The position numbers were made by a program, and so were the translations under genes. Shown here piece by piece: positions 53,971 to 63,172 of a DNA stretch of 64,000 bases (position 1 is its first letter; the number at the start of each line of letters is the position of its first letter). The DNA comes from Butyrivibrio hungatei NK4A153 (GTDB taxonomy: Bacteria > Bacillota > Clostridia > Lachnospirales > Lachnospiraceae). The notes beneath the pieces are model-generated. The model ran no database searches and was not told the origin of the DNA. It worked only from the letters and a program-made list of their open reading frames with translations. The stretch lies in the NCBI RefSeq assembly GCF_000424465.1, contig NZ_AUJY01000007.1, forward strand, positions 124,001 through 188,000. Reading direction: 5' to 3'.

Positions 53971-55170
53971 ATGTTAAAGGGAAAAAATGTAGTTCTGGGT
54001 GTTACGGGCGGAATTGCCGCATATAAATCAGCAGATCTTGCTTCAAAGCTCATAAAAACACATGCAAATGTAGATGTTATCATGACAGAGAATGCGACAG
54101 AGTTTATAACTCCGCTTACATTCGAAGCACTTACTCATACAAGGTGCATCACGGGCACTTTTGAAAGAAATCATCCTATGGAAGTTGAGCACATCGCACT
54201 TGCGGACAAAGCAGACGTACTTGTAATTGCTCCCGCAACTGCCAATTGCATCGCAAAGCTTGCAAACGGAATCGCAGATGACATGCTGACAACAACAGCT
54301 CTTGCATGCACCTGTAAGAAGATCATCGCTCCTGCCATGAACACCAAGATGTTCGAAAATCCCATAACACAAAAGAATATAGAAACTCTTAAAAGCTACG
54401 GCTATATTATAGTAACTCCGGGCGAAGGTTTCCTTGCCTGCGGTACTGTCGGAAAAGGCCGCATGGAAGAACCTGCAAAGATCCTTGATGAGATAATATA
54501 CGAAATAGCCTGTCCCAAAGACATGGAAGGCATAAACCTCCTTGTTACAGCAGGTCCCACAAGAGAAGCACTCGATCCCGTCCGCTATATCACCAATCAC
54601 TCTTCCGGCAAGATGGGCTACGCCATTGCTACCGCTGCCGCACGCAGAGGTGCAAATGTAACTCTCGTATCGGGAAAGACCAATCTGGAAGTGCCTTCTC
54701 ACCTTAATTTCGTGAGCATCACTTCCGCAAAAGACATGTATGAAGCCGTTACACAAAGAGCAAACGATCAGGATATCATCATCAAAGCCGCTGCAGTTGC
54801 TGACTACACTCCCGCCAACTACGTAGATGACAAAATAAAAAAGGGTGCTCAAAAAGGCGACTTTGCGATTCCGCTTAAGCCCACCGACGATATACTTGCG
54901 TATCTTGGAAAAAACAAAAAGAAAGGCCAGATATTATGCGGCTTTTCAATGGAGACAAAAGACCTTCTTGAAAACTCAAGAAAAAAACTTGAAAAAAAGA
55001 ACCTTGATATGATCTGCGCCAACAACTTAAAAGTCGAAGGCGCAGGCTTTGAAGTAGATACAAACGTACTTACTCTTATAACATCGTCCGATGAAAAAGA
55101 ACTCGGAATCATGAGCAAAACAGACGCAGCAAATGTTCTTTTATCGGAACTTTTAAAAATGCGATCATGA
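53971..55170 (+). CDS. coaBC: Bifunctional phosphopantothenoylcysteine decarboxylase/synthetase
   Basis: Two consecutive CoA-synthesis steps in one 399-residue protein. The CoaC half has LGVTGGIAAYKSADLAS, VEHIALADKADVLVIAPATANC, GIADDMLTTTALAC and ACGTVGKGRM. The CoaB half has VTAGPTREALDPVRYITNHS, SSGKMGYAIA, IIKAAAVADYTP and KKLEKKNLDMICANNL. GGAG lies six bases before the chosen ATG; a GTG five codons earlier lacks support. With coaX and the S component 1 kb away it forms a loose CoA cluster. Confidence 0.95.
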   Translation: MLKGKNVVLGVTGGIAAYKSADLASKLIKTHANVDVIMTENATEFITPLTFEALTHTRCITGTFERNHPMEVEHIALADKADVLVIAPATANCIAKLANGIADDMLTTTALACTCKKIIAPAMNTKMFENPITQKNIETLKSYGYIIVTPGEGFLACGTVGKGRMEEPAKILDEIIYEIACPKDMEGINLLVTAGPTREALDPVRYITNHSSGKMGYAIATAAARRGANVTLVSGKTNLEVPSHLNFVSITSAKDMYEAVTQRANDQDIIIKAAAVADYTPANYVDDKIKKGAQKGDFAIPLKPTDDILAYLGKNKKKGQILCGFSMETKDLLENSRKKLEKKNLDMICANNLKVEGAGFEVDTNVLTLITSSDEKELGIMSKTDAANVLLSELLKMRS

Positions 55171-55171
55171 T

Positions 55172-55699
55172 TTAATTTACAAATATATTTTCTCTGTTCT
55201 TGAAATAGATATTATTTACAAAGATCATGATCACACCGACAACCGTACTTGCAACCATAGTTGTAATTTTACCATTCGATGAAAGCGCAAACGCGATAGC
55301 AATCAGATTAACCACCACAACCAGTGAATATGCGATAAGCACAAACTTTCTTGCATCTCTTTTTCTCTTAATAATCTTGATTGCTGCAATAAAATCGATG
55401 GCGCCTGTTATTAAGAAGAGAATCGCAAGCACCATATATGTAGAAGACACTCCGGTCAGCGCAAAACAGCCAAGTCCGGAAACAACATTGGCAAGTCCTC
55501 CAAGCCACAACGCAAAATATCCAAGGAAATCTGCCCACTTAGTTCCAAGTCTTGGCTCTGCCTGAACATTCTGATAAGCACCATTCTCCATCATTGGCTG
55601 CGAAACCACCTGCTCATTCCCCGTAAGCGGCGTCTGACAACTCGGACATATAGCAATCCCATCTTCAACCATCGCTCCACATCTGTTACATACTCTCAT
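55172..55699 (-). CDS. Zinc-ribbon membrane protein
   Basis: Protein of 175 residues. The N-terminal zinc ribbon (CNRCGAMVEDGIAICPSC) is followed by a spacer and four hydrophobic helices (FLGYFALWLGGLANVVSGLG, MVLAILFLITGAIDFIAAI, FVLIAYSLVVVVNLIAIAF, MVASTVVGVIMIFVNNIYF). GAGGAGG precedes the ATG. Function unknown. It ends 1 bp past the coaBC stop (convergent). The upstream 260 bp (55700-55959) are AT-rich with no recognised feature. Confidence 0.78.
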   Translation of the reverse strand: MRVCNRCGAMVEDGIAICPSCQTPLTGNEQVVSQPMMENGAYQNVQAEPRLGTKWADFLGYFALWLGGLANVVSGLGCFALTGVSSTYMVLAILFLITGAIDFIAAIKIIKRKRDARKFVLIAYSLVVVVNLIAIAFALSSNGKITTMVASTVVGVIMIFVNNIYFKNRENIFVN

Positions 55700-55959
55700 A
55701 CGAATCCTCCTCATGTAAGTTTAAGTTGTTATACGAAAGCCCATTCGATAACTCCATGACCTATCTTACCGCCGGCCATTCCGAATTATTTTTTCGTATT
55801 TCTGATAATTCCTCTACGCTATATTAACATGCTACCATACCTATTTCCCTCAGAAAAGCAATTCTTACAACATTCCGCATCTTTTTGCATTTTTATTCAT
55901 ATCCATAGCAAAGCTTTTTTCTATATAAGAAAAGCAACTACCCATTATTGCACTCAGAA

Positions 55960-56218
55960 GAAGTACTGCCGTATCCTGCGTAGGCTGGGAGGGTATATTG
56001 CCGATTTTTTAGTATGTGAGTATTATGCCATATTCATGAGTGTAAAAAAGTAGAACTGCTTGTTCCGCTTTCGCTCCACCTGTCTGAGCCCATTTATGGG
56101 CGAGTTTGGAGCGAGGAACAAACAGTTCTGCTTTTTTATGCCATGAATATCAAAATACGAACCCACTAAAAAATCAGCAATATACCCTTCCAGCCTGCGC
56201 AGGATACGGCAGTACTTC
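55960..56218. repeat. Long near-perfect palindrome, copy 2 (259 bp)
   Basis: Outer arms begin GAAGTACTGCCGTATCCTGCG (left) and end with the complement CGCAGGATACGG...GTACTTC (right), with only isolated mismatches over ~45 bp. Inner pairs include AGAACTG-TTGTTCC with GGAACAA-CAGTTCT, and ATATTCATG with CATGAATAT. The tip GCCCAT-TT-ATGGGC (56088-56101) inside CGCTCCA/TGGAGCG is the same as in copy 1, while the arms differ. It lies 7 bp past the stop of the XRE-membrane gene. No ORF inside is credible. Confidence 0.9.
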
Positions 56219-56224
56219 CCCCTT

Positions 56225-57205
56225 TTACTTATCACGCACAGCCTTGATGATCCCTGCGATAGCTCCAAAGAGTACGGCTGCAACAGGCCAGATGATCCAT
56301 GTTGTTTCCCACTTATCGGTCAAAAAGCTTACTCCAAGGAATACAGCTACGATTATAGGCCAGTATATTGATGCAACCTTACCTGTAATCTTATTAAGTC
56401 TTTTTCCGCTCGGAGTATAGTCCTCTTCCTGAAGCACCTTATTGCATGCATCAACAACCGCATTTCCCCTGATTATCATATTTACACCGACAGATACCAT
56501 GATAAGAAGCACGCCTACCATAAGACTTGTAAGCTCTCCGCCGGAATTCATCATACTTGTTGCAAGAAGCGGCACACAACTAAGGATGCACATAATAACA
56601 CCAACTGCGATAAAGCTGCTCTTTCTCTTTTCAAGGCGGGATTTCTTTTCCCTGAGCATGCCGTCTACGCCGTAAGCAGTGTCAATCTCCTCTTTTTCAA
56701 TATACTCAAAAGGCTTAAGGTCTTTGTCTGTTGTAATAAATATAAATACACCTGCCGCTACCATGAACAAAAGAATCACTATTCCGCCGACACTTGCGAT
56801 ATTATCGGAACACTTTCCATACTGACTGAGAGTTGAAAGTGCCATCATTACCGCAGGAGATGCTATACAAAGAGATACGCCAAGCGCTATGAACGGATTG
56901 GTTCTTTCCACCGCATCTATATATGATGTTGCAGTTTCCATTGTCACAAGCTTTTTGGGGCTGTAATCTCCCTCATATTCCGTAAGTTCGCCGTCGCCTG
57001 CCTGCTCAATCTCATCTTTTAATAAGTAATCCGTGCTGACGCCAAAAATCTTGGACATCATAAGTATTCTGTTAAGATCGGGTGTCGACTGTGCACTTTC
57101 CCATTTTGAAACAGCCTGTCTTGATACTTCAAGTTTATCTGCAAGTTCTTCCTGAGATAATCCAAGTTTTTTTCTTTCATTGATAATCTTATCCGCTAAA
57201 ATCAT
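56225..57205 (-). CDS. XRE-type HTH regulator with membrane domain
   Basis: Protein of 326 residues. The N-terminal Cro/CI HTH (ADKIINERKKLGLSQEELAD, VSRQAVSKWESAQSTPDLNR, DYLLKDE) is linked to a C-terminal region with about six hydrophobic segments (e.g. ASVGGIVILLFMVAAGVFIF, FIAVGVIMCILSCVPLLAT, GPVAAVLFGAIAGII-like end). Membrane-bound XRE regulators of this type are common in Clostridia. The ATG with GGAGG eight bases upstream is chosen over one five codons earlier. No target is obvious. Confidence 0.85.
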   Translation of the reverse strand: MILADKIINERKKLGLSQEELADKLEVSRQAVSKWESAQSTPDLNRILMMSKIFGVSTDYLLKDEIEQAGDGELTEYEGDYSPKKLVTMETATSYIDAVERTNPFIALGVSLCIASPAVMMALSTLSQYGKCSDNIASVGGIVILLFMVAAGVFIFITTDKDLKPFEYIEKEEIDTAYGVDGMLREKKSRLEKRKSSFIAVGVIMCILSCVPLLATSMMNSGGELTSLMVGVLLIMVSVGVNMIIRGNAVVDACNKVLQEEDYTPSGKRLNKITGKVASIYWPIIVAVFLGVSFLTDKWETTWIIWPVAAVLFGAIAGIIKAVRDK

Positions 57206-57498
57206 TTTCTTTTCCTCCAAATTTTTTTCGGTTACTTGTTATGGGTAAAGATTACAAAAAACCACGGTTGCAATCTATAAAGTCTACTTTGAAATTTGTC
57301 AACCGACAGTTGCATATAGCGCAAATAGTGGTGTAGGGGCATCTTTCTCTTTTCCGGAATCTGTACCAAATCTGTATAAATAATAAAACAATAAAAAAAA
57401 ACAAAAATTACTTTTACATCTATTGATATCATAAAAAAACGATGATAATGTGAAATTATAACAACATAAAATCTCATCCCCCTTTAAGGAGGCACCAT

Positions 57499-59253
57499 AT
57501 GATGAAAAGTCTCAGAACCAAAATTCTTTCTTGTTTCTTCCTTTTAGCCTTAGTTATGGTAATAGGCGTAGTTCTTATTGCAATAAGTTTCCAGGACGCC
57601 GTCAATGCGGCAAACACCATGTCAGGCACATATCTGTCCATCGAAAGAGACTTTGGAGACGCCAATACCAATCTGCAGAACCTGGTAAAAAGATTCTTTC
57701 TTGTCCAGGCAATGGCTCCGACAGGCGCCTTGGATACAGATGACGGTGTCGCATCAATGGTGGATCCCGGCAAACCCGAGCAGGAAGCATTGCAAGCTGC
57801 CCTCGACGATCTGGGTGTTCAGGTTCAAAAAGTAAACGATCCGGATTTTTCTGCAGAATACGAAACAATGAATTCAGCAGGAAATCTTTTCCTTTCCACA
57901 TATAAAGAAATGGAAACAATGTTCTATGCAAAAAAATTCTCAGAATCCTATGACCTTTATTTTGCAAACTGCCACGAAGCAATACTTACATACGAGGACA
58001 ATGTCACTCTTATGAAAGAACAGCTTCAGGCTCTCGTAGATAAAAACACCGCAACCTTAAAGGCGGCTGAGAAAAGCGTTCACAAATCTATTATAATAGG
58101 TTCCATCCTTTCCACAATTGTAGCTGTGATCGGAGTTTATGTAGTAAACAAGACAATTTCTCCTTTGCGTGCAGCTTCAATAGAACTTGACGAAATACTT
58201 TCCGCTATGAATGCAGGAAATGCAAATCTTTCACGTCGTATCAAAAATAGCTCAACAGACGAAGTCGGAGTACTTGTTTCAGGAATAAACAATTTCCTTA
58301 CGACCCTTCAGGATATTATCGTAAAGATAAAATCCGAGTCGGGACATATTTATTCATCTGTTGAAAATACCGTCGGTCTGGTAAACACTTCCAAAGAAGA
58401 TGTCAGCAACGTATCCGCAGTTATGGAAGAACTTACTGCAAGTATGGAGACCGCAAACAATACACTTATTTCTCTTAATAACGGAGCAAAAGATGTAAAT
58501 ACCGCTGTCGGACAGGTTTCCGATCAGGTTGCAGCCGGTAACCAGCGCGTATCGGATATCAAAGATCATGCAACAGTCATCCGCGAAAACACCGAAAAGA
58601 AGAGAAATTCCACAAACGAGATGGTTTCTTCCATAAAAGACGGGCTTGAAAGCTCTATCGAAGACAGTAAGAACGTTGCACAAATCCAGACTCTTACAGA
58701 AGATATCCTCTCCATCGCTTCGCAGACCAATCTCCTTGCTCTCAACGCATCCATAGAAGCCGCAAGAGCAGGCGATGCAGGAAAAGGATTTGCGGTTGTT
58801 GCAGATGAGATCAGACAACTTGCCGAGCACAGTAAAGATACCGCAAACTCCATTCAGGAAATCAGTAATCAGGTTATTTCCGCAGTTGAATCACTTGCAA
58901 AAGATTCAAACGAGATGCTCACATATGTAAGCGAATCGGTACTTGCGGACTACGATGAATTTGAAGATGTTGCACAGCAGTACTATCAGGACGCAGAGGA
59001 TATCAACCAGGTACTTAAGTCAGTAAACGAAAACACTGTTGTCCTCAACAACACAATCGGTGAAATGGCAGAACAGATTGACAACATCTCACACGTTATC
59101 AGCGACTGTACAACCGGAGTTTCAGATGCAACAGAAAGCACTACCGGAATCCTTGCTTCCATCACTACGATTCACGATGATTCCGAGAGTAACAGAGAAG
59201 TATCTGAACGTCTTCAGGAAGAAGTTAACCGCTTCTCTTCCTCCGAAGAATAA
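57499..59253 (+). CDS. Methyl-accepting chemotaxis protein 2
   Basis: Chemoreceptor of 584 residues. TM1 ([20 protein letters not shown]), a helical extracellular sensor (~160 residues), TM2 ([20 protein letters not shown]), HAMP ([19 protein letters not shown]) and a signalling domain with [27 protein letters not shown] lies six bases before the first of two adjacent ATG codons. It is not related to receptor 1 in its sensor. Ligand unknown. It is monocistronic with a strong terminator. Confidence 0.93.
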   Translation: MMKSLRTKILSCFFLLALVMVIGVVLIAISFQDAVNAANTMSGTYLSIERDFGDANTNLQNLVKRFFLVQAMAPTGALDTDDGVASMVDPGKPEQEALQAALDDLGVQVQKVNDPDFSAEYETMNSAGNLFLSTYKEMETMFYAKKFSESYDLYFANCHEAILTYEDNVTLMKEQLQALVDKNTATLKAAEKSVHKSIIIGSILSTIVAVIGVYVVNKTISPLRAASIELDEILSAMNAGNANLSRRIKNSSTDEVGVLVSGINNFLTTLQDIIVKIKSESGHIYSSVENTVGLVNTSKEDVSNVSAVMEELTASMETANNTLISLNNGAKDVNTAVGQVSDQVAAGNQRVSDIKDHATVIRENTEKKRNSTNEMVSSIKDGLESSIEDSKNVAQIQTLTEDILSIASQTNLLALNASIEAARAGDAGKGFAVVADEIRQLAEHSKDTANSIQEISNQVISAVESLAKDSNEMLTYVSESVLADYDEFEDVAQQYYQDAEDINQVLKSVNENTVVLNNTIGEMAEQIDNISHVISDCTTGVSDATESTTGILASITTIHDDSESNREVSERLQEEVNRFSSSEE

Positions 59254-59270
59254 TAAGAAGACTTATAGAA

Positions 59271-59301
59271 AAGACAAGGTTTTTTGGACCTTGTCTTTTT
59301 T
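59271..59301 (+). terminator. Terminator of chemoreceptor 2
   Basis: Stem AAGACAAGGT/ACCTTGTCTT, 7-base loop, then TTTTTC. Confidence 0.9.
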
Positions 59302-59302
59302 C

Positions 59303-59899
59303 TTAATTACTTATATATTCTCCATCCGGCGTAACATCATTTCCCATATCCGGAAGTTCACCCGTATGCGATACGTACATTGAACTGCCAACTTTATGGA
59401 ATGCCACATATGCTTCCGAAGCCTCATCAACACATGCTATCGCCGTATCCTCCGATACAAAATACGCTGTACCTGAACAATCTCCGGTATTTACGGTATA
59501 GATAAAAAATCCTTCAAATGAAAAACCTTCTTTGGTCTGATCACTTATCTCAATATCACCTGCGGAATTCTCAATTTCTATTCTCTGCCAATCACCTTCA
59601 AAATTCTTGGCCTTGGAGACGGATTTTCTTTTGGCATACAAAGAAGGAATATCTTTTTCTACAATGTAATCCGATGACAGGCTGCCACCTTTACCTGTTC
59701 CGTTAAGATCTCGCTGCGAAACCACTCTGACTGAAGAGTCTTCCTCCGCTTCCTCTGTTTCTTCTGTTTCCTCTTCCCCAACTACCAATGCATTCTCAAA
59801 TGAATACATATCGTCGTCCGAAGAATCGGATTTACCCGCGCATCCACAAACTAGCATCGCGGAAATAACTGATGTCAAAATTACTTTACTACATTTCAT
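59303..59899 (-). CDS. Putative lipoprotein
   Basis: Protein of 198 residues of unknown function. The N-terminus (KVILTSVISAMLVCGCAGK) has a lipobox ending in LVCGC, so lipidation at a Cys near residue 18-20 is likely. An Asp/Glu-rich segment follows, then a beta-rich domain (GDWQRIEIENSAGDIEISD, GFFIYTVNTGDCSGTAYFVS, YVAFHKVGSSMYVSHTGELP) whose pattern suggests a small beta-barrel. A strong GGGGG site precedes the ATG. The gene is 28 bp downstream of the glycosyltransferase gene and may be cotranscribed. Confidence 0.7.
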   Translation of the reverse strand: MKCSKVILTSVISAMLVCGCAGKSDSSDDDMYSFENALVVGEEETEETEEAEEDSSVRVVSQRDLNGTGKGGSLSSDYIVEKDIPSLYAKRKSVSKAKNFEGDWQRIEIENSAGDIEISDQTKEGFSFEGFFIYTVNTGDCSGTAYFVSEDTAIACVDEASEAYVAFHKVGSSMYVSHTGELPDMGNDVTPDGEYISN

Positions 59900-59927
59900 T
59901 CCGACCCCCTAGAAACAAATCGGCCCA

Positions 59928-61130
59928 TCAGTGCAAAACATCTTTTATACGTCGTACAGCGTCATCCAAGCCATTCTCGGCTCTGACTTTCTTAGAAATC
60001 TCCTCTGCTCTTTCTTTTTTGAAATAATATGAAGAATTCATTTCGTCAAGCACATCCATTATTGCTCTCTTGCTGACTTTGCTAACTTTTACCATCTTGG
60101 TCGCTATTCCGAGATCGTTTAACTTGATCGCGTACTTAACATGCTCCGCCATGTACGGAATAGGTATCGACGGAACCCCATAAACCATGGAAGCAGCACA
60201 AGTGCCAAAGCCGCAATGATGAATAACATATCTTGAACGACTAAATAACCAGCTATGCGGAACATCTCCGCATGACATAATACTGTCAGGAAGCTTGTAA
60301 TTGGTCGCTATACTCTTCTGGAATCCCTGAATGATCACCTTTGTATCAGTTGCTTCGAATGCCTTAATGAATTTATCAAGCTTATCAGCAACAACATCAT
60401 CCTCATAGGACATTGAACCAAATGACAGGACTACAGGCTTATCACCTGTTTCCATAAAGTTCTTAAGCTTCTCATCGGGAACAAAATCAACATCATCTTC
60501 ATACCAAAAACCTGTAACAACGTTCTTGGCTTCCCAGTAAGGATTTCTGTCATTAACAGTCCTGCTGATCGGCATAAGATTGAGCCTGTCTGAAAAGAGC
60601 TCATCTACAGATTTAATTGGTCTGAGACCATATATTTTTCTCAGATTATTAAAGGGTTTTATTGCCCTGTTAGATCCAAAATTCTCCAAAACCTTCTCTG
60701 ATACGGTCTGCTGTCTGAGTTTCTCGGGAATTGATTCTTTCTGAAGCGTTACATTTATCGTGGGAATACCTAAAGCCTCGGCTTCTACCGCACCAATCAT
60801 AGTGTGGCCTACAATAACCATATCTCTTCCCTTGCAAGCATTCAAAATATCATGAGTTGCATTCTGGAAGAAATCAGCAACAAATTCCTGCTCCCTCATT
60901 GCACTCATGGGATTGGTACCGTTGCCTCTTATCGCAGCCATTTCTCTCTCAATATTTATATTGGAACCTATGGGAACAAAGTTAACTCCTGCCTTTTCGA
61001 CAAGATCCTCCCAGTAAGGATGTGTTCCAATAGTTGTATCGATTCCCTCATCTATCAGCTTCCTTGCCAAATAGATATACAGCTGTACATCCCCACGCGT
61101 TCCCATTGTAAAAATCGCGATTTTGCTCAT
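59928..61130 (-). CDS. GT1 family glycosyltransferase (UGT/MGT-like)
   Basis: GT-B fold enzyme of 400 residues. The N-terminal FTMGTRGDVQLYIYLARKL is the acceptor-domain start of GT1 enzymes; the C-terminal donor site has VVLSFGSMSY, SCGDVPHSWLF and HHCGFGTCAASMVYGVPSIP (the usual HHGGxGT appears as HHCGFGT). Relatives glycosylate lipids, sterols or natural products; the acceptor is unknown. AAAGGAAAC precedes the ATG. Confidence 0.87.
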   Translation of the reverse strand: MSKIAIFTMGTRGDVQLYIYLARKLIDEGIDTTIGTHPYWEDLVEKAGVNFVPIGSNINIEREMAAIRGNGTNPMSAMREQEFVADFFQNATHDILNACKGRDMVIVGHTMIGAVEAEALGIPTINVTLQKESIPEKLRQQTVSEKVLENFGSNRAIKPFNNLRKIYGLRPIKSVDELFSDRLNLMPISRTVNDRNPYWEAKNVVTGFWYEDDVDFVPDEKLKNFMETGDKPVVLSFGSMSYEDDVVADKLDKFIKAFEATDTKVIIQGFQKSIATNYKLPDSIMSCGDVPHSWLFSRSRYVIHHCGFGTCAASMVYGVPSIPIPYMAEHVKYAIKLNDLGIATKMVKVSKVSKRAIMDVLDEMNSSYYFKKERAEEISKKVRAENGLDDAVRRIKDVLH

Positions 61131-61303
61131 TTCAGTTTCCTTTATAAATTTTTTTATCCAATGTTTTTACACCGGATAGCTCAAAACAACAGATTCCGGC
61201 AAACCTATTATCAGAGCTTAACATGTATAATTATGATACCCGTCTTCTTCCAGTAAATCAAATACTTTATCGCTGATTTCCTTACTTTTTTCAGTTACAA
61301 CGC

Positions 61304-61618
61304 TCAAATCGCTTGAAATATTCGCTTTTTGGGTTCATTTTCGGCATTTTCGCATAAAATAAGGATTTTTGCGCATAGACAGCAAATCATTTCTTTGGGA
61401 ATGAGTTTATAAATATACTCATTTTTATCATACCCCACAAAATCACTCACTTCAACTACCGGATAATTTTCGTCCGGAAAACCATCGTAAAAAAGTTTTT
61501 CATCTATTATTTTATCATCAAAAATGAAATTTGTCAGATTATTGGCACATAGTGAAAATATCAATGTGCCTGCAAAACCTAGAAGTATTAAGTTTCGGAA
61601 ATCTTTGTTTTTTAGCAT
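61304..61618 (-). pseudogene. Small single-TM protein gene, probably frameshifted
   Basis: Frame of 104 residues with one TM segment (LILLGFAGTLIFSLCANNL) and an acidic extracellular part (FYDGFPDENYPVVEVSDFVG). After residue ~98 it ends quickly, but another frame continues downstream past a run of A residues (minus strand, near 61325-61331) with NISSDLSVVTEKSKEISDKV and FDLLEEDGYHNYTC, stopping at ~61220. A single-base indel in the homopolymer would join them into a ~135-residue protein. No good ribosome site is seen. Function unknown. Confidence 0.4.
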
Positions 61619-61621
61619 GTT

Positions 61622-61699
61622 TTTGGTCTCTTAGGGACGGGGTTTGCGGTCCATTAAGCATGGTTTGGTCGCTTTGGGGACGGAGTTTGTGGTCCATTA
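61622..61699. repeat. Two ~38-bp direct repeats
   Basis: Two diverged copies starting TTTGGTC (61622 and 61661), each with GGGACGG.GTTTG.GGTCCATTA. The second copy supplies the stop codon of the response regulator (61697-61699). Confidence 0.75.
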
Positions 61700-62464
61700 C
61701 ATCACAATATATCCAAGTCCGCGAACAGTTTTAATGATCTGCGGATTTGCCGGATCTTCTTCTATCTTGTCGCGGAGTCTCTTTATGTAAACCGTGAGTG
61801 TGTTGTCGTTCACGAAATCGCCGCTGACATCCCACATATCTTCCAAAAGTGTTTTCCTTGAAAGAACTATTCCTCTGTTATTGCAAAAAGCAAGAAGGAG
61901 TCTGTATTCGAGCGCTGTGAGCTCGATTGTTTCTTCGGTTTCGGTGCCACTTTTTAGTCTTGTGACTTTTGCTTCATTTGTATATATGGTGATGTTGGCA
62001 AGTTTTATTGCGGCCATGGTGGTTGCTGTTCCCATCGCCGGATTGCTGTTTTGTGCGTTATCGCTTTGGCCGCTGTCACCTTGATTATTGGCATTCGCAG
62101 CACTGCTTCTTCGAAGAACCGCTCTGATCCTCGCCATGAGCTCGTTTACTCTGAACGGTTTACATATATAATCGTCCGCGCCAAGTTCAAGTCCCATGAC
62201 TACGTTTACTTCCGCATCGGATGCAGTCAGGAAAATAACGGGAACATCGCCGCTTTTCTTTATCATCTTGCAAATATCATAGCCGTTTCCATCAGGCAGG
62301 TTTATATCAAGGATGGCGAGTCCATACTCATCGGGCTTCCAGTTATTTCGCGCTTCTTCGCAAGTTGTTGCATGCGCAACCACGTAGCCTTCCTTCTCAA
62401 GCGAATACTTAAGCCCCATACCTATGGCATCATCGTCTTCCAGCAAAAAAATCGTTGTATTCAT
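61697..62464 (-). CDS. OmpR/PhoB family response regulator
   Basis: Two-domain response regulator of 255 residues. The receiver has IFLLEDDDAIG, the phospho-acceptor in LAILDINLPDG, FLTASDAE and GADDYICKPF. The C-terminal winged helix has TNEAKVTRL, ELTALEYRLLLAFCNNRGIVLSR, LEDMWD and VYIKRLRDKIEEDP. An unusually long low-complexity linker (~35 residues, Asn/Gly/Ser/Ala-rich) joins them. GGAG lies eight bases before the chosen ATG (two codons into the longest frame). No histidine kinase adjoins. Confidence 0.92.
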   Translation of the reverse strand: MNTTIFLLEDDDAIGMGLKYSLEKEGYVVAHATTCEEARNNWKPDEYGLAILDINLPDGNGYDICKMIKKSGDVPVIFLTASDAEVNVVMGLELGADDYICKPFRVNELMARIRAVLRRSSAANANNQGDSGQSDNAQNSNPAMGTATTMAAIKLANITIYTNEAKVTRLKSGTETEETIELTALEYRLLLAFCNNRGIVLSRKTLLEDMWDVSGDFVNDNTLTVYIKRLRDKIEEDPANPQIIKTVRGLGYIVM

Positions 62465-62520
62465 GTTCATTTCTCCTACCCACTACTTTATCACAATACC
62501 GATGCAGGCGGAAGTTCTTT

Positions 62521-62930
62521 GCACCGTACAGTATCTTCACTATGATTCTATACGGTACAAGTTCTCATTTTCGCACCATACAGTTCTTCTACGATGATTC
62601 TGTACTGTACACATTCTCTTTTTCGTACCGTACAGCTTATCTACGATAATTCTGTGCGGTGCATATTCTTTTTTTCACACCGTACAGCTTCTCCACAATA
62701 ATTCTGTGCGGTGCATATTCTTTTTTTCACACCGTACAGCTTCTCCACAATAATTCTATGCGGTGCATATTCTTTTTTTCACACCGTACAGCTTCTCCAC
62801 AATAATTCTGTGCGGTGCATATTCTTTTTTTCACACCGTACAGCTTCTCCACAATAATTCTGTGCGGTGCATATTCTTTTTTACACCTTACAGCTTCTCC
62901 AAAATAACTCTGTGTGGTGTATATTTAGCC
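62521..62930. repeat. Array of eight 52-bp tandem hairpin repeats
   Basis: Eight units with period 52 (62521, 62573, 62625, 62677, 62729, 62781, 62833, and 62883 after a 50-bp unit). Each has an inverted repeat, in the central copies CACCGTACAG paired with CTGTGCGGTG around a 16-base loop, followed on the plus strand by CATATTC and a T-run. The first copies have diverged and the last is partial. Period 52 is not a multiple of 3, arguing against coding. It lies upstream of the response regulator. The remaining stretch 62931-63172 shows no recognised feature. Confidence 0.92.
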
Positions 62931-63172
62931 TGCGTGACCTTACAAAGGATGATTTGCATAATAATGTGCCATACATGAAGCTATCATGCCAAAAATCGCC
63001 TGCTCATATAAGCATTTTAAAAAGAATGGTCAGTATAAACTTTTTCATTTGACCTTTTTTCATTTGCCCCCATCTGACATCATTAGCCTCATTATCTCCT
63101 GGCTACCAGCTTTTTATTGTTCACAATTATAACGAAACGTACTATCTAGGCATTTCCCCCGGTCTCTTGTTC

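Noticed and set aside
54043..54852. Minus-strand Cys-rich frame of 269 codons
   Set aside because: Antisense to coaBC, which has complete catalytic motifs; composition fits a shadow.
62521..62930. CRISPR-like array (regularly spaced repeats)
   Set aside because: The 52-bp units are continuous tandem repeats without unique spacers and no cas genes are present.
62763..62978. Small repeat protein encoded in the 52-bp array
   Set aside because: The period is not a multiple of three, so consecutive units would be read in different frames, and there is no ribosome site.
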